Of a stretch of DNA of 64,000 nt, positions 59,464 to 64,000 are shown in pieces. The stretch lies in NCBI RefSeq assembly GCF_009695585.1, contig NZ_VUNR01000014.1:16809-80808 (forward strand). The letters run 5' to 3'. The translations under genes and the position numbers were made by a program. The DNA comes from Anaerovibrio slackiae (GTDB lineage: Bacteria > Bacillota > Negativicutes > Selenomonadales > Selenomonadaceae). Within the stretch, counting starts at the first letter, position 1. Every line of letters begins with the position of its first letter. The notes below the pieces were generated by a model. The model ran no database searches. It saw only the letters and a program-made list of their open reading frames with translations, and was not told where the DNA came from.

Positions 59464-61050
59464 GGTAATGCGGGATTGTGGCTCGGCATATTCAATTCCT
59501 ATCACCCCATGCAGTTTTTCTGTCAGATAGTTTTCCAAGGCCTCTGCATCAAGATAGCCGATGCTCTGATAATCCAGCTTGGCACCTGGCAGGCACAGGC
59601 CGGCGTAGGTATCGCCACCGGAGGCAAGAAAATCAATCATGGCAATAGAGTAGACAGCCTCAGGCTGGAAGGGGCGGTTGCCTACAGACTCAATCGTGAC
59701 ACGGCTGCCTGGCAGGGCTGGAGCATAGTAGCCGGAGTTGGGATATTGCTCGCCCTTGCTGTATGCCACAGCAGTATTGACCGTATAGCTGATGCCTGCC
59801 ACCTGAGGGAAGGAACCCATAGCCTCAGGGGTATAGGCAGTAGCTGCTTCCAGAATTTCCAGCAGCTTGCTGCCTGTGATTTTCACAACGCACAGCTGGT
59901 TGTTGTAGGGGTTCATGCTGTAGAGCATGCTGCGCGTAATGTCACCGGGAGCTATGCCGCTGCGAATGCCGCCTCCGTTGCAGATAGCGGCATCTACAGT
60001 ATCATTCAGCACATTTGCCTGAGCTGCCTGCCAAAGAACAGCATCGGCACAGAAATTTCCGGAATTGGTTTCCATGGTGCGGACGCCTGGTGCACGGCTG
60101 CCATCCAGTGTCACCAGGGATTTTCCTATTACCTGCCCGAGATTGGCAGATACTTCGCCTCTGGCAGTCTGCATCAGCAGCTTTACCTTTGGATTTTCAG
60201 CGGTATATTCACCGAAGGCAACCATCTTTTCAACCCACTTGCCATTTTCCTGCACAATACAGCCGATGTTGTTCGTGTAACAGCCGGTTTCAGCCAGCAG
60301 GGTATCGCCCACATATTTGTTTTTTACCTGATGGTCATGGCCGTCAATGAGAATATCAATGCCTCTGGTATGGGACAGCACAGCTTCAGCACTGCTTTCT
60401 GTGCCATCCTCTATGCTGCCCAGGTGCCCCAGGGCAATAACCAGGTCACAGCCCTGCTCTCTCAGCTCTTTGGCGGCAAGGCTGGCAGACTGCCACAGCT
60501 CCCTGCCCTGCAAAAAGGCCAGGCCCCGCACATTCTTTGGGGACGTGCTGGTAATGGTCTGGGGCGTAGTCAGCCCCAGAATACCGATTTTCAGGTCATT
60601 TTTTTGGACAATCGTATAGGGACGGATAAAATTTTTGCCGCTGGCTTCGATTCGTATATTGGCGGCAACATAGGGAAACAAAGCCTCTGACATGCGTTCC
60701 CTCAGTATATCCTGCCCGTAATCAAATTCGTGGTTGCCCAGGGTGGCGGCATCATACCCGGCAGCATTCATAAACTGAATGGCGGATTTTCCCTTGCTGA
60801 AATTCACCAGATTGTTATCCTGAATGGCATCTCCTGCATCCAAAAGCAGTACCTGATAGCCGTCGGACTCAAGCTTCTCCTTGAGGCTGGCTATTACAGC
60901 CATGCCGTTGTGGCCGTCTCCGTATTCGTCATAGCCGTGGGTATCGTTGGTATGCAGGATAACCAGCTTGCTGAAATCGGCTGCCAGGGCTGACTGGCAC
61001 AGCATAATCAGCATAATCAGCAGAAAAAATGTCTTGCGCACAAATTGCAT
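59455..61050 (-). CDS. Secreted 5'-nucleotidase / 2',3'-cyclic phosphodiesterase family
   Basis: 531 residues with a signal peptide (KTFFLLIMLIMLCQSALA, cut near 23). Metallophosphatase motifs: HTNDTHG, LLDAGDAIQDN, TLGNHEFDYG, ALGHLGSIED and DGHDHQ. The C-terminal 5_nucleotid_C domain binds the base (ETNSGNFCADAVLWQA; CNGGGIRSGIAPGDITRSML; FLASGGDTY). Releases nucleosides and phosphate outside the cell, which the udp/nupC operon could use. TTAGGAGGAAG precedes the ATG. Its last two codons (ending TIR) and stop lie in the inverted end of repeat E. Confidence 0.93.
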   Translation of the reverse strand: MQFVRKTFFLLIMLIMLCQSALAADFSKLVILHTNDTHGYDEYGDGHNGMAVIASLKEKLESDGYQVLLLDAGDAIQDNNLVNFSKGKSAIQFMNAAGYDAATLGNHEFDYGQDILRERMSEALFPYVAANIRIEASGKNFIRPYTIVQKNDLKIGILGLTTPQTITSTSPKNVRGLAFLQGRELWQSASLAAKELREQGCDLVIALGHLGSIEDGTESSAEAVLSHTRGIDILIDGHDHQVKNKYVGDTLLAETGCYTNNIGCIVQENGKWVEKMVAFGEYTAENPKVKLLMQTARGEVSANLGQVIGKSLVTLDGSRAPGVRTMETNSGNFCADAVLWQAAQANVLNDTVDAAICNGGGIRSGIAPGDITRSMLYSMNPYNNQLCVVKITGSKLLEILEAATAYTPEAMGSFPQVAGISYTVNTAVAYSKGEQYPNSGYYAPALPGSRVTIESVGNRPFQPEAVYSIAMIDFLASGGDTYAGLCLPGAKLDYQSIGYLDAEALENYLTEKLHGVIGIEYAEPQSRITIR

Positions 61051-61080
61051 AAATCTTCCTCCTAACTGCTATTGTAGTAA

Positions 61081-61251
61081 TATCTGCTTATAATTATACT
61101 GAGTTTGTTGATTTTTGGCTATCTTCAATTAGGTTTTCCGCAAAAGCCGTTTTTATCGGTCTGTGTGAAGAATGAGCACGAGCTGGCCGATTGCTGCGCC
61201 TGCCTGAAGGGCGAGGGGCACTGGCTGACCTATCTGAAAAGGTTTTCATAA
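61081..61251 (+). pseudogene. Possible degenerate coding fragment
   Basis: The 291-base gap between the nucleotidase and epimerase genes has an open frame without a proper start. It ends PFLSVCVKNEHELADCC and LKGEGHWLTYLKRFS, with coding-like codon use in its last 35 codons. It may be the tail of a deleted gene; no family recognised. Confidence 0.25.
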
Positions 61252-61341
61252 GCTGATAACTTTTTCCTATTCTGCAATGCTATGATAGGGCTGAGAATAG
61301 TTTAGCAAAACACAGTTAGTACAAAATGGAGTGATTGGTCT

Positions 61342-62223
61342 ATGGAAAAGGTTTTGCAGAATGAAAATCTGTCTATCGTGGTGAATTCTTTTGGTGGGGC
61401 GCTGAGCTCCATCAGGGATAAGGAGGGCACGGAGTATTTGTGGCAGGGGGACAAGAGGTATTGGAGCGGTCAGGCACCGGTGCTTTTCCCTATCTGCGGC
61501 AGTTTGCGCAACGACAGGGCGGTAATTGGCGGTGGCAAGGAAACCTGTATGCCAAGGCACGGCATTGTGAGAAAGAAGGAATTTGTGCTGGAGAAGGCCG
61601 ATGGTGAGGAAATTGTCTACAGCATAGCTGCGGATGAGTCAACCTTGGCGCAGTATCCTTATGATTTTAAGCTGTCTGTCTCTTACAGGCTTTCCGGGAA
61701 AACTATAGAAATAAAATATACTGTGGAAAATCGCGGTGATGTGGTTATGCCATGTTTCCTGGGGGCGCATCCGGGCTTTAACTGCCCGTTGACTGATGAT
61801 ACGGTATATGAGGATTATTATCTGGAATTTGAGCAGGCAGAGGACTGTACGGCAGCTGTCAACCATCCTGATACCGGGCTGGTGGACAGGCAGTCCCGTC
61901 AGCCGTTCCTGCAGGGGACAAACAGGCTGCCTCTTGATTACAAGTATTTTGCGGTGGATGCTGTTACCCTGGACAGGCTGAAATCCCGCAGGGTGCGCTT
62001 GGCAACGGAGAAGCACAATAAGGGCATTGAGGTGGATTTTGCAGATTTTCCGTACCTCATTCTCTGGTCCACTGCCAACAAGAGCCCGTTTATTGCCTTG
62101 GAGCCATGGAGCGGACTGTCCACCTGCACTGATGAAGGTGATGTGTTTGAGGAAAAGGCGGATGTCAGCCTGATAGAGCCATTGGGCAAAAAGGAATTTA
62201 AGCTGCGAATCAGTATTTTATAA
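61342..62223 (+). CDS. Aldose 1-epimerase family protein (LacX-like)
   Basis: 293 residues of the galactose mutarotase fold: GGALSSIRDKEGTEYLWQGD, YWSGQAPVLFPICGSL and MPRHGIVRKKEF near the start, the catalytic His/Glu region FLGAHPGFNCPL (near 140) and FIALEPWSGLSTC (Glu near 253). Interconverts anomers of a sugar; the LacX-like branch has no fixed substrate. GGTCT-ATG has a weak ribosome site. The TTATAA at its end runs into the terminal motif of repeat F. Confidence 0.88.
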   Translation: MEKVLQNENLSIVVNSFGGALSSIRDKEGTEYLWQGDKRYWSGQAPVLFPICGSLRNDRAVIGGGKETCMPRHGIVRKKEFVLEKADGEEIVYSIAADESTLAQYPYDFKLSVSYRLSGKTIEIKYTVENRGDVVMPCFLGAHPGFNCPLTDDTVYEDYYLEFEQAEDCTAAVNHPDTGLVDRQSRQPFLQGTNRLPLDYKYFAVDAVTLDRLKSRRVRLATEKHNKGIEVDFADFPYLILWSTANKSPFIALEPWSGLSTCTDEGDVFEEKADVSLIEPLGKKEFKLRISIL

Positions 62224-62725
62224 ATTTCAGTTTATCGTCGTGAAGGTACGAGCATTTTGGAACATTAATGGATGAGTTTTGTTGGTTCGTGTACTCTGTT
62301 CAGATTAAAAATGGGCTGAGCGGGACAGCTACCCATAGAAAACACGCTCTCGCTCGGAGGGGTGACAAAACCCTATTTCCATGATTATTTTCGGTCTAAA
62401 TCCTTGTCTGCGTTGTTGTCGTCGGTCGGCATGGAACCACCATGCCTTCTTCCTCCGCCTAGCATACAAGGATTTATCCTCGAAACTAATTCATGTCAAT
62501 AGGGTTTCGTCATCCCCTGCGCCTCGCGCTTCTAAGCTCCTGCATCGCTTACGCTCGCACTCAAGGTTTTCTATGGGTACTGTCCTCACTCATCCCTTTC
62601 TTTGTCTGAACAGATATAAACAAAATGACAGAACCACATACATTATTTGTTACCATGGTGCCCCAGACAGCTTTACGAATAAGCCTGAAATAGGGGGGGC
62701 TAGGAGCTGACGAGACCTGCTATTT
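62222..62725. repeat. Long hairpin repeat copy F (single type-2 module with nested palindrome)
   Basis: Begins AAATTTCAGTTTATCGTCGTG directly at the stop codon of the epimerase gene. It has the type-2 hairpin (CGGGACAGCTACCCATAGAAAAC ... TTTTCTATGGGTACTGTCC) with part of a type-1 loop (GCTTCTAAGCTCCTGCATCG) and the nested palindrome. The inner end after CGAGACCTGCTA departs from the other copies, so its right terminus is lost or altered. Confidence 0.85.
62358..62518. repeat. Nested palindrome in repeat F
   Basis: Second copy of the 160-bp palindrome of 1521-1680, in the opposite orientation: arms AGGGGTGACAAAACCCTAT and ATAGGGTTTCGTCATCCCCT. Confidence 0.85.
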
Positions 62726-62761
62726 CCAGTATAATTGCAAGCATTTTATAGAACTTATGTA

Positions 62762-62790
62762 TTGCGTTTTTATTATAAATATGCTACAAT
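62762..62790 (+). promoter_or_regulatory. Promoter before a candidate small RNA
   Basis: TTGCGT, 17-base spacer, TACAAT in the context ATGCTACAAT. Confidence 0.5.
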
Positions 62791-62796
62791 ACATGT

Positions 62797-63002
62797 GTTG
62801 CAGGATTATGCTTGCAGGGCGGACGCGGTATGCAAATTATGCAATTTTTAGCAGTTTTTCTGCACGAAAAAAGCCATCCCTGCCGAGGATGACTTCTTCG
62901 TAGATGTTGTGACCATCAGTGTCGTCAGCACTGGTGTATGGTCGGATAAGTTTCCACCAAAAACCTATAGCGGCGAGCCATCGTTGTGGTTCGCTCTTTT
63001 TT
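62797..63002 (+). ncRNA. Candidate small RNA (about 200 nt)
   Basis: Lies between the promoter at 62762 and a strong terminator (GCGAGCCA / TGGTTCGC, 62973-62994, then TCTTTTTT). It contains GCCATCCC...AGGATGAC (62873-62893) and GACCATCAGTG...CACTGGTGTATGGTC hairpins. No convincing plus-strand gene. The minus strand has an open frame without a start, ending FFRAEKLLKIA; it could instead be a gene remnant. Identity unknown. Confidence 0.35.
62867..62893 (-). terminator. Minus-strand terminator-like hairpin
   Basis: On the minus strand GTCATCCT-CGGC-AGGGATGGC is followed by TTTTTT. No intact minus-strand gene precedes it. Confidence 0.5.
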
Positions 63003-63046
63003 ATGTTCTTATTTTACAGCATTTTTCAGCTTGAGTCAACATGCAA

Positions 63047-63095
63047 GAAAAAAGCACCAGCCTTATTGCCGCTGTTGAGGGCGGCAATAAGCTGG
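63047..63095 (-). terminator. Strong hairpin with T tract on the minus strand
   Basis: Stem CCAGC-TTATTGCCGC / GCGGCAATAAGCTGG (15 paired bases, one bulge), with TTTTTT following on the minus strand. The gene it serves is not seen. Confidence 0.6.
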
Positions 63096-63228
63096 CGTAA
63101 AAAAAATTTTTTTTCACTGCATTTTTTGACAGCAGCAATTTTTCTATCGACCTCTTTGTGACAGATGAGCAGAAAAAAATATTATAATTCGTCTTATGCA
63201 TTTATCTTTATCTTATATATATTATAGG

Positions 63229-63284
63229 ACGTAGCAGGTCTGGTAGCAGTTCCTGTAGCAGTCTGATAGCATTTAGTGCTACGT
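63229..63284. repeat. 12-bp tandem repeats inside a dyad
   Basis: Three 12-base units GTAGCAGGTCTG, GTAGCAGTTCCT and GTAGCAGTCTGA plus a decayed fourth, enclosed by ACGTAGCA and TGCTACGT. The region 63003-63450 is AT-rich and otherwise without a gene. Confidence 0.5.
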
Positions 63285-63450
63285 GAAAACCTATAAATTG
63301 ATATTTTTAACTGTTGTTTTTTCAGTCAGTTCCTGATACATTTTCATTAAAGCTGCCACTGTTTCCTATGGGCTGTACCACTTAGATGAATGCTTCGGGG
63401 GAGTATACACCAGTTGGCTATATCTGGTTTCAGCAACCCTTCGCTAAAAG

Positions 63451-63840
63451 ATTTCAGTTTCTACAGCGGTTGGCAGTAGCAGGTTTCGTCAGCTCCTAGC
63501 CCCTCTATTTCAGGCTTATTCGTAAAGCTGTATGGGGCACTATGGTAACATATAACAAGTGGCATTTTATCATTTTGTCTATATCTGTTCAGACAAGAAA
63601 GGGATGGGGTGCGGCATGTGCCATCAGAAACCTTTGTTGTGCCTCGGTGCTTAGTGATTCGCAAGCCGTCAGGCGAAGCGAGAACTTAGCATCCGCTAGG
63701 CACAACTAGGAGCGAGAGCGTGTTTCTGATGGCAATGCCGTAGACCATCCCATTTTTAATCTGAACAGAGTGCACAAACTAACAAAACTCATCCGTTAAT
63801 GTTCCAGAAGTCTCGTACCTTCACGACGATAAACTGAAAA
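63451..63840. repeat. Long hairpin repeat copy G (single type-2 module, inverted)
   Basis: 390 bp, from ATTTCAGTTTCTACAGCGG to ACGACGATAAACTGAAAATT. Hairpin between TCTGTTCAGAC (about 63587) and TCTGAACAGA (about 63760), with the loop TAGCATCCGCTAGGC shared with copies A and B. No nested palindrome. Both ends carry the terminal motif, as in copy E. Confidence 0.88.
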
Positions 63841-63902
63841 TTATTTTTATTTATGTTGGTTTTGGTGTATAATCCCATCTTTGACAGTTGTTAAACTAAA
63901 AA

Positions 63903-63945
63903 AGGTCTATCAAGACAGTATTTATGCGGCTTGATAGACCTTTTT
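63903..63945. terminator. Strong terminator near the window end
   Basis: Perfect 12-base stem AGGTCTATCAAG / CTTGATAGACCT with T run on the plus strand and an A run before it, so it can work both ways. No complete gene adjoins it within the window. Confidence 0.8.
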
Positions 63946-64000
63946 GCTTCGTAACGATATATAGTATTTTTTATCTTCCCTTACTTTTTTTCTGGATATT

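Noticed and set aside
62867..63002. Candidate small RNA as tracrRNA or 6S RNA
   Set aside because: No CRISPR repeat in the window is complementary to it, and the ends do not form the long 6S-type duplex.

Overview
The window comes from a moderately GC-rich, strictly anaerobic bacterium of the Firmicutes lineage. It is most likely a member of the Negativicutes (Selenomonas/Anaerovibrio-like), judged from gene order and protein character; the genus cannot be fixed from sequence alone. Supporting signs are the Firmicutes order divIC-yabR-tilS-hpt-ftsH-birA-coaX-dusB without the spore gene spoIIE, the oxygen-defence proteins typical of anaerobes (desulfoferrodoxin, reverse rubrerythrin, AhpC with a flavin-free AhpF-type partner), and a TAXI-type TRAP transporter with DUF1850.

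Layout. 1-1.8 kb: end of a cytosine deaminase and the first copy of a long hairpin repeat. 1.9-16.8 kb: housekeeping (SDR, glycolipid glycosyltransferase, zinc-ribbon protein, DivIC, YabR, TilS, Hpt, FtsH, asparaginase, BirA, CoaX, DusB, M18 aminopeptidase, cation efflux). 16.9-24 kb: desulfoferrodoxin, a LysR/MFS divergent pair, an orphan cobalamin riboswitch, and GntP and dicarboxylate/amino-acid symporters. 24-34 kb is accessory: a second hairpin repeat, a DUF4869 plus ATPase pair, two ABC transporters, a DUF262/DUF1524 restriction-type protein, tRNA-Arg, and an AT-rich cassette with a dCTP-deaminase-like protein that lacks the catalytic Glu. 34-39.4 kb: a Crp-family regulator followed by a nucleoside salvage operon (udp, CNT transporter, deoB, deoC, cdd). 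39.5-45.3 kb: reverse rubrerythrin, the tsaE-tsaB-rimI-tsaD set for tRNA t6A synthesis, and an EutW/EutV-like kinase plus ANTAR regulator. 45.3-54 kb: repeat, hydroxyisobutyrate-dehydrogenase-like protein, biotin carboxylase, Gfo/Idh/MocA oxidoreductase, TRAP transporter. 54-62 kb: AhpC cluster, GGDEF/EAL protein, QueF, nitroreductase, repeat, 5'-nucleotidase, aldose epimerase. 62-64 kb is almost gene-free: two more repeats and a candidate small RNA.

The most unusual feature is a family of six non-coding repeats (about 390 to 1050 bp). They share an end motif (AAATTTCAGTTTAT and its reverse complement) and an internal 190-nt class hairpin bounded by TCTGTTCAGAC/GTCTGAACAGA. They occur as single modules or head-to-head pairs, sit directly at stop codons, sometimes supply the last codons of the neighbouring protein, and in two copies carry a second 160-bp palindrome in the hairpin loop. 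No transposase is present. They look like a non-autonomous mobile element or structured-RNA family not obviously matching a named class.

Other leads are the orphan B12 riboswitch that controls a short terminated transcript in a genome segment that also encodes an ANTAR system, the catalytically altered DCD-like cassette, the DUF4869/ATPase pair with a palindromic operator, and clear candidate operators at the oxidative-stress genes.
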